In this document: piece after piece, positions 23,196-30,728 of the stretch
Layout of the letters: every line of letters starts with the position of its first letter
Numbering within the stretch: the stretch's first letter is position 1
From: a bacterium
GTDB taxonomy: Bacteria > Auribacterota > Auribacteria > Auribacterales > Auribacteraceae
Reading direction: 5' to 3'
NCBI GenBank assembly: GCA_021161885.1
Contig: JAGGZS010000066.1
Span: forward strand, 1-33,072
Length of the DNA: 33,072 nucleotides
The notes under the pieces: model-generated
The model's database searches: none
What the model saw: only the letters and a program-made list of their open reading frames with translations
What the model was told of the DNA's origin: nothing
Program-made: the position numbers and the translations under genes

Positions 23196-24026
23196 TTACT
23201 TTATTTTTTCAACCTTCACTTCCGTATATTCAGAGTGATGCACATGTTTTGTTTTAAAACCGTTATATACAATTTCTTTTCTGTGGTTTTCATCGTGTGG
23301 GAATAATTCGTTTGCTTTGTTTTGGTAGATTTTAAGAACCCTGTTCAATGTTTCGACTCGACTCTTTGTAATAGATATTTTCCGAGCAATAATATCCAAT
23401 TCAGATAACTCCGGCATATCTTCAAATCCCAAGTCTTTTTCAGCCTCATCAAACATCTTGTCAATGATCTTCAATTCATCCAGGATATCCTCGTCATATT
23501 CCTCATTAAAAGACATCTGATCGCCCTCACCATCACCGCCATCGCCTTCAGGATCCACAGAATCACCCTCTGGCTCCCTCTCTTCCATATTGAACGGTAT
23601 TGCCTCACAGTTTTTCTCATTACCGTCCACCATTTCCAGTTCTTCATCCAGAGGCGCACCTGCAGCAGTTTTCGCATGAATTACAAGAACATCATCAAAC
23701 CAGTTTAAATATCGCTGATAAACTTTATCCAAGGAAACGCGTGCCTTGACTATATCAGTACCAATATCAACACGTTTCAGTAAAAAATGATTAAAGAACC
23801 AGCATTCCTCATTCGTTTTTGTAAAGTCCTGGATTTCAATCTCAATTTGTTCCAATACGATATCATCTAAACCTACAGGATTATAATTAAGCCAAATTTC
23901 AAGAGCCTCATTGTCTTCAACACCAACAGTATCCACTTTCCGTAACTCCAAATATTCAAAAGTGGGATCCAGCTTAACCATCAATTCAACTACTTTTTTA
24001 AACTCATCTTTTTTTAATGTTTTCAT
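23196..24026 (-). CDS. Hypothetical acidic protein of the replication region
   Basis: A 276-residue acidic protein. Residues about 1-130 look globular (KVVELMVKLDPTFEYLELRK, GLDDIVLEQIEIEIQDFT). A low-complexity acidic linker near 150-170 (EPEGDSVDPEGDGGDGEGD) follows. A helical C-terminal part (DEDILDELKIIDKMFDEAEK, ARKISITKSRVETLNRVLK) closes it. I do not recognise the family. Its position upstream of the O-like gene suggests a DNA replication or recombination accessory role, which is only inference from context. Confidence 0.6.
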   Translation of the reverse strand: MKTLKKDEFKKVVELMVKLDPTFEYLELRKVDTVGVEDNEALEIWLNYNPVGLDDIVLEQIEIEIQDFTKTNEECWFFNHFLLKRVDIGTDIVKARVSLDKVYQRYLNWFDDVLVIHAKTAAGAPLDEELEMVDGNEKNCEAIPFNMEEREPEGDSVDPEGDGGDGEGDQMSFNEEYDEDILDELKIIDKMFDEAEKDLGFEDMPELSELDIIARKISITKSRVETLNRVLKIYQNKANELFPHDENHRKEIVYNGFKTKHVHHSEYTEVKVEKIK

Positions 24027-24055
24027 ACAACATAATCCTTTTTTGTATTTTTGTT

Positions 24056-24328
24056 TTAAACTAAATCAATAACTTCACAATTTTTTCCGACCGCCTTTTT
24101 CACTCTTCCGTAAAGACTTTTTTTCACAATACAAATCATCCCTACTTTTTCTTTTTTACCCATATCCTTATCCGGCTCCTGATCCCACAGTAAAGGGATC
24201 AACCGGTTACGGTTTATATCCCGGATACCTTCACCAAATAAGAACGTGTTATATCGAACTGTTTTAAGAAAATCAGGCAACTCTTTTATTGACCTGTTAT
24301 CCCTCACAACAAAAAACTGGCTCTTCAC
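24056..24328 (-). CDS. Small hypothetical protein
   Basis: A 90-residue basic protein (SQFFVVRDNRSIKELPDFLK, NTFLFGEGIRDINRNRLIP, ending VKKAVGKNCEVIDLV). It sits between the acidic protein gene and the Cas4-like nuclease gene, with gaps of about 30 bp on each side. No family is recognised. The coding assignment rests on its place in a tight operon and on having no better frame over the same bases. Confidence 0.55.
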   Translation of the reverse strand: MKSQFFVVRDNRSIKELPDFLKTVRYNTFLFGEGIRDINRNRLIPLLWDQEPDKDMGKKEKVGMICIVKKSLYGRVKKAVGKNCEVIDLV

Positions 24329-24360
24329 GTTTGCTCTCCGTTTAAATGTTGTTTATGTTT

Positions 24361-25143
24361 TTAATTAAATTGAAAACTTTTCTGCGTAGGCTTTTCTGGT
24401 TTTCTCATACATTCCCTGACTGTCTCAACATGCTTGTTTGCGCCAATACAATATTCACATGTCGGATGCGATGCCGGAGGCCGTTCCATATTTATTATCT
24501 CCCTGGCTCTTTTAAGGACAGATAAAGCAAACGATCCATCAAGACCTTTATACTCCTGGATATGAGTTATAAACTTCATATGCATAACGCCTGATGCTTC
24601 TGTAGCGGCCGCATTAACGCATTCCGGCCAGTAATAAACCAGGTAAGCGTTTTCTGTGATTTCATATCCGTTATATTTAAACAGCAAGTTATATGAATCT
24701 AACTGCAGTCGGTAATAATCAGGGGATCCTGCCTTAAGAGGATATCCTCTTGTTTTAAAATCGATCGGAGAGAATTGCTTTTTATCATTTAGCAGAACAT
24801 CATCAATAGCGCCTTTAAACACCATGTTCAGCTTTGGTATATATAACTGTAATCCCTTAAAATTATTTTGCCATACAGCAAGCTGTGCAATGTGTCCATA
24901 TAGTTTTCCTTGTAGTTTTCCTTTAATCTCAGGAACTATATGTTCCCGATACCTTCCGTAATACGCTTTTAACTGCTTATCTATACCGCTTGGCAACGAG
25001 GGAAATATTCCGCTCGGTCTTTTCACCTCGTGTTTATGTGTTAACCAGAAACACCTTTCGCAAGGATCTAAATCAGGATTAATTAATGACAGTTTACTCG
25101 GTGACATCTTAATTGCATCAGCTGGTATTGTTGGTGCTCTCAT
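24361..25143 (-). CDS. Cas4/AddB-like PD-(D/E)XK nuclease with probable Fe-S cluster
   Basis: A 260-residue protein. The nuclease core is visible as GAIDDVLL (Asp114/Asp115), SPIDFKTRG (Asp128, Lys130) and the QxxxY motif LQLDSYNLL (Gln147, Tyr151). Four cysteines are paired as CERC (28, 31) and CEYC (229, 232), fitting the split cysteine arrangement that holds a 4Fe-4S cluster in Cas4 and AddB. These enzymes trim DNA ends, usually 5' to 3'. No CRISPR array or cas genes are nearby, so this is a phage recombination nuclease. It lies 11 bp after the RusA-like gene. Confidence 0.82.
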   Translation of the reverse strand: MRAPTIPADAIKMSPSKLSLINPDLDPCERCFWLTHKHEVKRPSGIFPSLPSGIDKQLKAYYGRYREHIVPEIKGKLQGKLYGHIAQLAVWQNNFKGLQLYIPKLNMVFKGAIDDVLLNDKKQFSPIDFKTRGYPLKAGSPDYYRLQLDSYNLLFKYNGYEITENAYLVYYWPECVNAAATEASGVMHMKFITHIQEYKGLDGSFALSVLKRAREIINMERPPASHPTCEYCIGANKHVETVRECMRKPEKPTQKSFQFN

Positions 25144-25154
25144 ATTTTTTACTC

Positions 25155-25646
25155 CTATATGGCCAACGGTTGACCTTTTTCGATTTCTGTTAAATTTTTA
25201 GTCTGGACAACGATTCCTTCAACCTTTCCAAACCGCTTAAAGATATGAGCATTCACAATCTGCCCATCATCGACATACAACACACCGGTCAATGCATCGT
25301 AGACAGTTCTTTGAAGTTTATCGATATCGCTTTTTTTAATTGGATAAAACATGGTTGGATCAAAACTTTTAGGACGGATAAAATAAAATGTGATAGATAC
25401 CTCAACAGCGCCTTTCCATAACTCTTGACGAATAAATCTTCTGTAAAATGCGTTGGTAATTAACGATTCCGCCTGTTTGGTTTGAGGATTATCGTTTGTC
25501 ACATATGCCCTTAAGTTTCTTCCGTATTTACATGCCCTGCAGACACCGGGTTTGGCAACATAAGCGCGATATGACCCTTTAGTAACCGGTCTGCCGATCA
25601 GCTGAAAATTTAACGTGTTTTCTTCTTCCCATGATCTTTTTTTCAT
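25155..25646 (-). CDS. RusA-like Holliday junction resolvase
   Basis: A 163-residue protein. The RusA core is KKSDIDKLQRTVYDAL, then TGVLYVDDGQIV, giving conserved acidic residues Asp107, Asp109, Asp118, Asp126 and Asp127, and basic Lys137. RusA enzymes cut four-way junctions as dimers; in phages they remove branches before packaging. An extra CxxC (Cys36, Cys39, in GVCRACKYG) lies in a loop and is not part of the usual core, so it may bind a metal. The gene belongs to a recombination cluster of four enzymes. Confidence 0.9.
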   Translation of the reverse strand: MKKRSWEEENTLNFQLIGRPVTKGSYRAYVAKPGVCRACKYGRNLRAYVTNDNPQTKQAESLITNAFYRRFIRQELWKGAVEVSITFYFIRPKSFDPTMFYPIKKSDIDKLQRTVYDALTGVLYVDDGQIVNAHIFKRFGKVEGIVVQTKNLTEIEKGQPLAI

Positions 25647-25660
25647 AATTAAACTCTTAA

Positions 25661-26359
25661 TTAAGCGGTTCGAACGGCTATTGCTTTTTCATTAAAGAAA
25701 TGGATTCCGTCGATATGACAGGTATCCTTGTGGGCTTTCGCGAATTGAGCCAGCGCCTTTTCATTGATACACAGGAGATGTCTTAGCTGATCATCCTTAA
25801 AACACGCCTCAATAGCGACAATAGAATCACTAACACTGGCTTTCCAATTATCCCTGAGAACAACCCCTTTCTGCTTATGCTGATTAATAGGGACAATAGG
25901 ACCGATCGACTGCAGGTCTTCCCGGCGATTATCTATTAATTCAGCCATTTCAACATTGCCTTCTTTTTTCGCTTGTTCAGCTTCCCTCGCAAGAATGTCA
26001 TCGAGTGTTTTTTGTTTTTGACGTTCTTTCTCGAGTTGTTTCTCCACTTCTTCCTGCTTCTTGCGGTTATAAACCAATGTTTTGGTTTTTAATATTTTCT
26101 CAGCCTTTACCAGAGTTTCTTTAATCGGATTAAAAAACTCCTGAATAGCGTTTTTGGCATCATTAATCGGCTTAACGTATTTCTGTCTTTCGGACTCCAG
26201 AGATTTTTTTGCCGTAGCTATATTTTTTAAGAACAGCGACAGCATTTTGTATTGTTTATCATCAAGAACCTTAAACTCTTCAGCCTGCCTTAACATTGTG
26301 TCGGCTTGTTTTTGTAATACCCCTTTGTCTTTCTCCGGAACTTTTGGAAGGTTTGTCAT
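25661..26359 (-). CDS. Coiled-coil phage protein from an internal start
   Basis: An in-frame ATG at 26359 (residue 201 of the fused frame) has AAAGGA upstream at 7 nt spacing. In the fusion this stretch encodes Arg-Lys-Glu-Lys-Asp. The 232-residue product begins MTNLPKVPEKDKGVL and is largely helical, with a Lys/Glu-rich coiled coil at about residues 80-130. Similar stand-alone proteins occur beside phage exonucleases and annealing proteins. Their biochemical role is not established to my knowledge. Confidence 0.6.
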   Translation of the reverse strand: MTNLPKVPEKDKGVLQKQADTMLRQAEEFKVLDDKQYKMLSLFLKNIATAKKSLESERQKYVKPINDAKNAIQEFFNPIKETLVKAEKILKTKTLVYNRKKQEEVEKQLEKERQKQKTLDDILAREAEQAKKEGNVEMAELIDNRREDLQSIGPIVPINQHKQKGVVLRDNWKASVSDSIVAIEACFKDDQLRHLLCINEKALAQFAKAHKDTCHIDGIHFFNEKAIAVRTA

Positions 26360-26959
26360 ATCTTTTTCCTTTCTGTTAAAATTTTGAACGTATGATAAAA
26401 AAGTGCGTCTCGCGAATGCATTTTTGCATTTGTAAACTTTATATAAACCGTTTGAGAATAGTTGAACGGTGTATTTAAGAACTATTTCGTTGGTAGGTAT
26501 AAAATTAGATTCTTTACATAAATGCTCATAACCGGCTATTTGAAAATCACATTTAACCTGGTTAATTACAGATGCTGTTTTCCAGTCAATAATTGCGTAT
26601 CGATTTTTAATCATGCATAACAGATCAAGCGTGCCGGCAAACAGATATTCAGCCGATACGAGCCTTTTCTCTGATGCCAATATCACGACACCATATTGTT
26701 CTTTAAAACGACGTGCGGCGCATATATACGGAGCCAGGTGCAAATCTAAACTGTCCCAGTCAAGAATATCTCTGTTATCAAGATCAATCCCTTTATGCAC
26801 ATGGCTTCCAAGCTGTGCGGCTCGCTCCAATACTCGAGGCTTCATCTTTTTGAGATACTCATAATCAGATCCGAGCTCCGCATCCAGAATCTGTGTTACG
26901 GATGGAACCCGACGACCGTTAAAAAAATATGTGTGTGTTTCAGATTCAAATCTAAGCAT
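25661..26959 (-). CDS. PD-(D/E)XK exonuclease fused in frame to a coiled-coil protein
   Basis: A 432-residue frame. Residues 1-200 are a PD-(D/E)XK nuclease: a helical start with GSHVHKGID (His53, His55), then AGTLDLL (Asp112), AIIDWKTAS (Asp125, Lys127), and the QxxxY element QIAGYEHL (Gln140, Tyr144). Residues 201-432 are the coiled-coil protein that also appears to start internally. There is no stop codon between the two parts. The nuclease would degrade one strand for annealing-based recombination, together with the annealing-like protein encoded upstream. Confidence 0.82.
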   Translation of the reverse strand: MLRFESETHTYFFNGRRVPSVTQILDAELGSDYEYLKKMKPRVLERAAQLGSHVHKGIDLDNRDILDWDSLDLHLAPYICAARRFKEQYGVVILASEKRLVSAEYLFAGTLDLLCMIKNRYAIIDWKTASVINQVKCDFQIAGYEHLCKESNFIPTNEIVLKYTVQLFSNGLYKVYKCKNAFARRTFLSYVQNFNRKEKDMTNLPKVPEKDKGVLQKQADTMLRQAEEFKVLDDKQYKMLSLFLKNIATAKKSLESERQKYVKPINDAKNAIQEFFNPIKETLVKAEKILKTKTLVYNRKKQEEVEKQLEKERQKQKTLDDILAREAEQAKKEGNVEMAELIDNRREDLQSIGPIVPINQHKQKGVVLRDNWKASVSDSIVAIEACFKDDQLRHLLCINEKALAQFAKAHKDTCHIDGIHFFNEKAIAVRTA

Positions 26960-26968
26960 TATTAGTTT

Positions 26969-27994
26969 TTAGAAAAGGTTGTCTTTTTTGATTGATGCAT
27001 AATTAAAAACTTTTGCATAATGCTCTAAATTCATCTCTTCAAGGTCGGTAATCCCGAATTCTGAGCCGACATAATTGATTAAATCGCCATGGGTATAACC
27101 GTTTTTATCGGCGACTTTAAACAATCTGTCCCACTTATCTTGAGATATGCCTTGTTTCTGTTCTTCAGGTTTGGGTTGTGAGGGTTTTCTTTTTTGATTC
27201 GGTTTTGGTTTTGATCGGGTCTCTTTTTCCTGCGGTTCTACTGTATCCGGCTTCATGGATTGAGTTGCACCCATCTCTTGCCGGCGAAATTCTTCCTTTT
27301 GCTCTTCAGGTAACTCTTTAATATCCTGAGTAAAAATATCCGAGCAACCGGTCAACGATAAAACCATCGCCGTTTTAGCACGCTTGCAAGCCATTTTTAG
27401 AATCGTATTATCAAGGTCTGCCGGTTCAGTCCTGACCTGACAAATTTTAACTAATAATTTTTTCCCTTGTTTCGTTACTTTATCTTTTTTAGAGAAATAC
27501 TCAAAAGTTTCCTTCATATCATCAGGAGCATCGTTCCAAGCTTTTATATCCTGACTATTCCAGCAAGTTGTCCAAGCGTATTTAATCCTGCGACGAAACG
27601 GTTCCGTCTCATCATACTCTTGCTGACAAACGGCTTTGCGCCATTTATATTTTTCTTCATTACTACTACAGGACGCTTCACCTTCGTCAACTTCTGCTCC
27701 GGATATTTGAGATATACCAACACATTTCACGTTGTATTTAACCAAATCGTCTTTGGATAAATCTTGAACGATATACTTCGACCGGATCATAAACGTTGTT
27801 GCCAAAACTTCTGATCCGGCTTTGGACAACATGTTTTTCTTTGCACCGGCATAAGGTTCAACATAATGAACCCCTTTCTCCATAACCAAATCAACTATTT
27901 TTCTAATCGCCGTTTGTCGTTTCATAAGATCTTTAATTGACAAAGCTAAATTCGCCTGCTGCCTGTCAACTACCATTACCTCATTATTGCTCAT
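26969..27994 (-). CDS. Probable recombination/annealing protein
   Basis: A 341-residue protein. The N-terminal half has KNMLSKAGSEVLATTFMI, and later DNTILKMACKRAKTAMVLSL with GCSDIFTQDIKEL. This arrangement (lysine plus GSE near the start, D-N-T-x-x-K-M-A-x-K-R-A in the middle, F-T-Q-D after it) occurs in phage single-strand annealing proteins found beside exonucleases. Residues about 250-285 are a Lys/Pro/Gln-rich linker. A small C-terminal domain follows (DKWDRLFKVADKNGYTHGDL). It starts 10 bp before the exonuclease gene. I rate the functional assignment as moderate and the coding status as near certain. Confidence 0.7.
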   Translation of the reverse strand: MSNNEVMVVDRQQANLALSIKDLMKRQTAIRKIVDLVMEKGVHYVEPYAGAKKNMLSKAGSEVLATTFMIRSKYIVQDLSKDDLVKYNVKCVGISQISGAEVDEGEASCSSNEEKYKWRKAVCQQEYDETEPFRRRIKYAWTTCWNSQDIKAWNDAPDDMKETFEYFSKKDKVTKQGKKLLVKICQVRTEPADLDNTILKMACKRAKTAMVLSLTGCSDIFTQDIKELPEEQKEEFRRQEMGATQSMKPDTVEPQEKETRSKPKPNQKRKPSQPKPEEQKQGISQDKWDRLFKVADKNGYTHGDLINYVGSEFGITDLEEMNLEHYAKVFNYASIKKDNLF

Positions 27995-28154
27995 TGTTCA
28001 TCCTTTCGTTTATATGATTAAAAAAATCTGTCCAGAATTCATCAGCAAGATCAGGATTATGAATCAAAGAAGATACAGCCTTGATATCTCTATTCTGCAT
28101 CGCCGTCCAAATCTCTTTATTTTTAAGTTCAACCAGCATCTCTAATAAACTCAT
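27984..28154 (-). CDS. Small hypothetical protein
   Basis: A 56-residue helical protein starting MSLLEMLVELKNKEIWTAM. The frame is open a little further to 28169, but the ATG at 28154 is preferred because the upstream part lies inside the preceding gene. It overlaps that gene by 26 bp and the annealing-protein gene by 11 bp. No family is recognised. Confidence 0.5.
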   Translation of the reverse strand: MSLLEMLVELKNKEIWTAMQNRDIKAVSSLIHNPDLADEFWTDFFNHINERMNNEQ

Positions 28155-28587
28155 TCTTAAGCACCTCATATTCGCTGTTTGCTATTCTTTTGATCCTCAC
28201 ATCCTTGATCAGCTGTAACACTTTGTTCATTGTAGTTCCGTCTTCAGTATCAATAAGAGCCGACAGGTTAACTGTCAGCTCAATCCACGCATGGTAATAT
28301 TCTGTTTGGTTGATATGCTTAACTCCAGTCGCCGCACGAAATATAAGCCAAACTTCCATTATTTCATGGCATATTGGCGGCAGTACTGATATGTCCGAGA
28401 AATTTTTTAAGGTAAAAATGTTCCGCCTGATTGATTCTGCGATCATTGATTGTGCGTCATTCAGGTATTCAAGCGCTTTGCCCTGGTCAATAAAGATCGA
28501 TAGTTCGTTACAGGCATTCATGTAGATTTCTTCAACTGTTTTTGGTTCTAATTCCGTGGTCTGCTCTTTTGTTAAAGTCGTGTTCAT
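28129..28587 (-). CDS. Hypothetical protein
   Basis: A 152-residue, mainly helical protein (TVEEIYMNACNELSIFID, LNDAQSMIAESIRRNIF, HEIMEVWLIFRAATGVKHI). The start overlaps the preceding gene stop by 4 bp (ATGA), and AAGGAG lies upstream, so it is translated with the early operon. I recognise no domain. A role in early control or DNA metabolism is suggested only by position. Confidence 0.55.
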   Translation of the reverse strand: MNTTLTKEQTTELEPKTVEEIYMNACNELSIFIDQGKALEYLNDAQSMIAESIRRNIFTLKNFSDISVLPPICHEIMEVWLIFRAATGVKHINQTEYYHAWIELTVNLSALIDTEDGTTMNKVLQLIKDVRIKRIANSEYEVLKNEFIRDAG

Positions 28588-28826
28588 GTTATGCTCCTTT
28601 TTTTTGATGACCTCGTCCTTCTTAAGTTCCCCTTTTTAAAAGCAAGATAAGCTGTGATATACTTTTTTGCTTCTTCTTCCGGAAACTTATAAGGTCTCAT
28701 GGTCGTAAATTGAATATCACCCAAGGCAATGATTGTATGATTATGTCGATCAACAGTTGCCCTTGGAACCCCCAGCTCCTCCGCTATGTCGTCTAATGTA
28801 AAAAGTCTTCCTGTTAATATTCCCAT
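28584..28826 (-). CDS. Small helix-turn-helix DNA-binding protein
   Basis: An 80-residue protein. Residues about 8-35 form a helix-turn-helix: FTLDDIAEELGVPRATVDRH. A wing-like part follows (HTIIALGDIQFTTMRPYKFP). The C-terminus is basic (GNLRRTRSSKKRS). Its layout resembles MerR/excisionase-type small regulators. The start codon shares a base with the stop of the preceding gene (TAATG), so the two are coupled. Target sites are unknown. Confidence 0.65.
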   Translation of the reverse strand: MGILTGRLFTLDDIAEELGVPRATVDRHNHTIIALGDIQFTTMRPYKFPEEEAKKYITAYLAFKKGNLRRTRSSKKRSIT

Positions 28827-29047
28827 TAAGCCACCCTCAATAAATACTTTTTGAGCCTCTGTAAATCGCTCGGTGAAATAAATAAATTTTTGCCTCTTGA
28901 TTCAGGATTAAGCCTCAACCTCCGAACCTTAATGATTCCCGCCTTCTGCCACCTCGGCCACCACTTGATAAATGTTGAATACTTAATCCCCACGTACTCC
29001 GCACCCTCTTTCATTGAATAAAATCTGGCTTGAGTTACCTTGATCAC
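28826..29047 (-). CDS. Small helix-turn-helix (excisionase-like) protein
   Basis: A 73-residue basic protein. Residues about 12-30 (MKEGAEYVGIKYSTFIKWW) read as a winged helix-turn-helix of the excisionase/MerR kind. A wing follows (GIIKVRRLRLNPESRGKNLF). I chose the GTG at 29047 because AAAGGGGG lies 8 nt before it. A GTG at 29056 would add three residues but leaves poor spacing. It may regulate early genes or, if an integrase exists outside the window, excision. Confidence 0.6.
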   Translation of the reverse strand: MIKVTQARFYSMKEGAEYVGIKYSTFIKWWPRWQKAGIIKVRRLRLNPESRGKNLFISPSDLQRLKKYLLRVA

Positions 29048-29052
29048 GTAAA

Positions 29053-29328
29053 TCACCCCCTTTCCATAATTTCGTATTGATACATATCATCCGCTTTTAT
29101 TCCTGTAGCCAAAAAAAGCCTTTTCTGCATCTCCAGAGTAGGCTCTTGTTTTTTGTTCAATAATCTTGAGACAGTAGCGTCGCTAACCCCGATTTCAATC
29201 GCAAACCCGTTCTGTCTTAAATTTTTCATATCAAGATATTTTTTGACGGTTTGTTTATTAACGAAAATGCGTACATTATCTACACGCACCCCTCTGATTT
29301 TTCCTGCTTTCCTTCGGTATCTCCTCAT
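29053..29328 (-). CDS. Cro-like XRE-family regulator
   Basis: A 91-residue basic protein, the first gene of the minus-strand early operon and divergent from the repressor. The XRE helix-turn-helix is at about residues 36-85: NLRQNGFAIEIGVSDATVSRLL, then NKKQEPTLEMQKRLFLATGI. The ATG at 29328 has AAAGGAG at 5 nt spacing, which fixes the start. Its place and fold match Cro: it should repress the repressor promoter and favour lytic growth. The N-terminal basic tail (RRYRRKAGKIR) is an extra feature. Confidence 0.78.
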   Translation of the reverse strand: MRRYRRKAGKIRGVRVDNVRIFVNKQTVKKYLDMKNLRQNGFAIEIGVSDATVSRLLNKKQEPTLEMQKRLFLATGIKADDMYQYEIMERG

Positions 29329-29362
29329 ATACTCTCCTTTTGTTATAAATAATAACTTTTAC

Positions 29363-29565
29363 TTACGTATTAAATGTAAATTTTAGATCAAAAAAATATC
29401 ATTAGATATGCTGGCATATTTTTACCTATACTTAGATATTTTTAGCTATTATGGAAATAAACTTACATCACATAATAAAATAAAGTCAATAAAAATTTTC
29501 ACTGCAATGTAAAATTTTCTTTTATTAAGTATGAAATTTAATTATATTTTACATATGGAACGTAA
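29363..29565. promoter_or_regulatory. Divergent control region with four repressor-like operator sites
   Basis: Two 17-mers have the form TTAC-N9-GTAA: TTACGTATTAAATGTAA at 29363-29379 and TTACATATGGAACGTAA at 29549-29565. Two more keep one half: 29463-29479 (TTAC) and 29496-29512 (GTAA). A 14-bp palindrome, ATATGCTGGCATAT, lies at 29406-29419, and TTAGATAT occurs at 29402 and 29432. The last full site overlaps the start of the repressor gene. Promoters are not clear: the best minus-strand -35 is TTGACT at 29489-29484, but its -10 is poor. Confidence 0.5.
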
Positions 29566-30253
29566 ATTTTATCTTCGATTATCAAACTTAATAGAGCTTT
29601 CCAGTCAGACGAAACGATATTTTTCTAAGGCTATCGGAATGCACGAAACACACTTTTCAAGCATGTTGAAAGGACGCTTAGTCCCCCCGCCTTACGATCA
29701 GTGTGTAAAGTTGCTTGATGAACTTTCTAAATACGTTAATATTTCACCTGAAGAAAGAGAAGAATTTCTCCGCCTTGCCGGAGAAGAGAGGATCCCTGAC
29801 AAAGAAAAACCTTTTATCCCTCACGTAATAAAGTCAAAACCAATAAGAATAGAAGATGTAGGTATCCCAGTGAATAAAGTTCCTTTCATTCCTATGGAAA
29901 AGGTGTATAATATATACACAACAAACAACTTAGACGAATGCGCGACCGAGTATATGATCTCTCATCTTGGGTATAACGATCTGTTTACGACAAAAGTAAC
30001 CTGCGATTCTATGTTATACGAGTTTCGCCCTGGTGAGATTGTGTTTATCCGCACAAAACTGCTTTATAAAAACGACGACTATGTCATAGCTATTGATCTT
30101 GAGAGTAAAGAATCTTTCCTGCGGCAGTACAAAGATTACGGAGAAACCAAAGTTTTAAGACCCCTCAATCCCGCGTTCAAAGAAATATTTTTTGATAATA
30201 AAAGGTATAAAATAGTAGGTCCTGTCATCGGTAAATTTACATCGATGGGGTAA
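29531..30253 (+). CDS. CI-like repressor, S24-type C-terminus without the catalytic Lys
   Basis: A 240-residue protein. A helix-turn-helix lies at about residues 16-50 (SQTKRYFSKAIGMHETHFSSML). The C-terminal S24/LexA-like domain includes TTKVTCDSMLYEF, with the nucleophile Ser160, and RPLNPAFKEIF, as in lambda CI. The second catalytic residue, a Lys in CI (FTFKKL), aligns here with Leu198 (ESFLRQY). No clear Ala-Gly or Cys-Gly cleavage pair is seen in the linker. The protein should bind DNA and dimerise but may not cleave itself after DNA damage. A start at Met9 (29555) is possible; neither start has a good ribosome site. Confidence 0.85.
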   Translation: MKFNYILHMERKFYLRLSNLIELSSQTKRYFSKAIGMHETHFSSMLKGRLVPPPYDQCVKLLDELSKYVNISPEEREEFLRLAGEERIPDKEKPFIPHVIKSKPIRIEDVGIPVNKVPFIPMEKVYNIYTTNNLDECATEYMISHLGYNDLFTTKVTCDSMLYEFRPGEIVFIRTKLLYKNDDYVIAIDLESKESFLRQYKDYGETKVLRPLNPAFKEIFFDNKRYKIVGPVIGKFTSMG

Positions 30254-30298
30254 CGACCTGACCAAAGATGAAAAAACATTAAATGCTGAGGTGTTCTC

Positions 30299-30700
30299 AT
30301 GAAAAAACTGCTATTGCTAATCTTATTCGGATATATTGCTGTCAATATATCTTCCTGTTCTGTAATTATGGCGGTACAAAAACCAGAAAAAAAAGATGTT
30401 ACTATTTTTCAAGAAGGAATGCCCCGTAATATGATACTTGCTGAATTCGGTCCACCCGTATCATCAGATATAAATAAAAATGGAAACAAAGAAGAAATGT
30501 GGACGTTTGATAAAGGTGAATCTAAGTGGTGGAAAGGTTTAAGAGCGGTTTTTCATACAGCTGCAGATGTCTTTACACTTTTTCTTTGGGAAGTTGTTGC
30601 CATACCAACGGAGTTAGCATTAGAAAAGAATTCATCCACGTATGTGGTTGAGTTCGATAACGATAATAAAGCTACAAAAATTCAATGTTTGAGAAAATAG
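30299..30700 (+). CDS. Small lipoprotein, BamE/SmpA-like
   Basis: A 133-residue protein. The start is a lipoprotein signal with lipobox ISSC (Cys20). Residues about 38-60 contain FQEGMPRNMILAEFGPPVSS, which fits the G-M-x-x-x-x-V-x-x-x-x-G-x-P motif of the BamE/SmpA group. A hydrophobic segment, AADVFTLFLWEVVAIPTELAL, comes later. It is the first gene after the repressor, on the same strand. Prophage lipoproteins in this place often alter the surface or block superinfection; that role is inference here. Confidence 0.7.
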   Translation: MKKLLLLILFGYIAVNISSCSVIMAVQKPEKKDVTIFQEGMPRNMILAEFGPPVSSDINKNGNKEEMWTFDKGESKWWKGLRAVFHTAADVFTLFLWEVVAIPTELALEKNSSTYVVEFDNDNKATKIQCLRK

Positions 30701-30728
30701 AGATATAATACTTCATCAGAGGTCAGCC

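Noticed and set aside
22864..23238. Plus-strand open frame of 124 codons that looks membrane-like
   Set aside because: It runs antisense across the O gene start and the leader and has no ribosome site. The sense frame is clearly O-like.
24361..25143. Cas4-like protein as part of a CRISPR-Cas locus
   Set aside because: There are no repeats, cas1 or cas2, and the gene is embedded in a phage recombination module.
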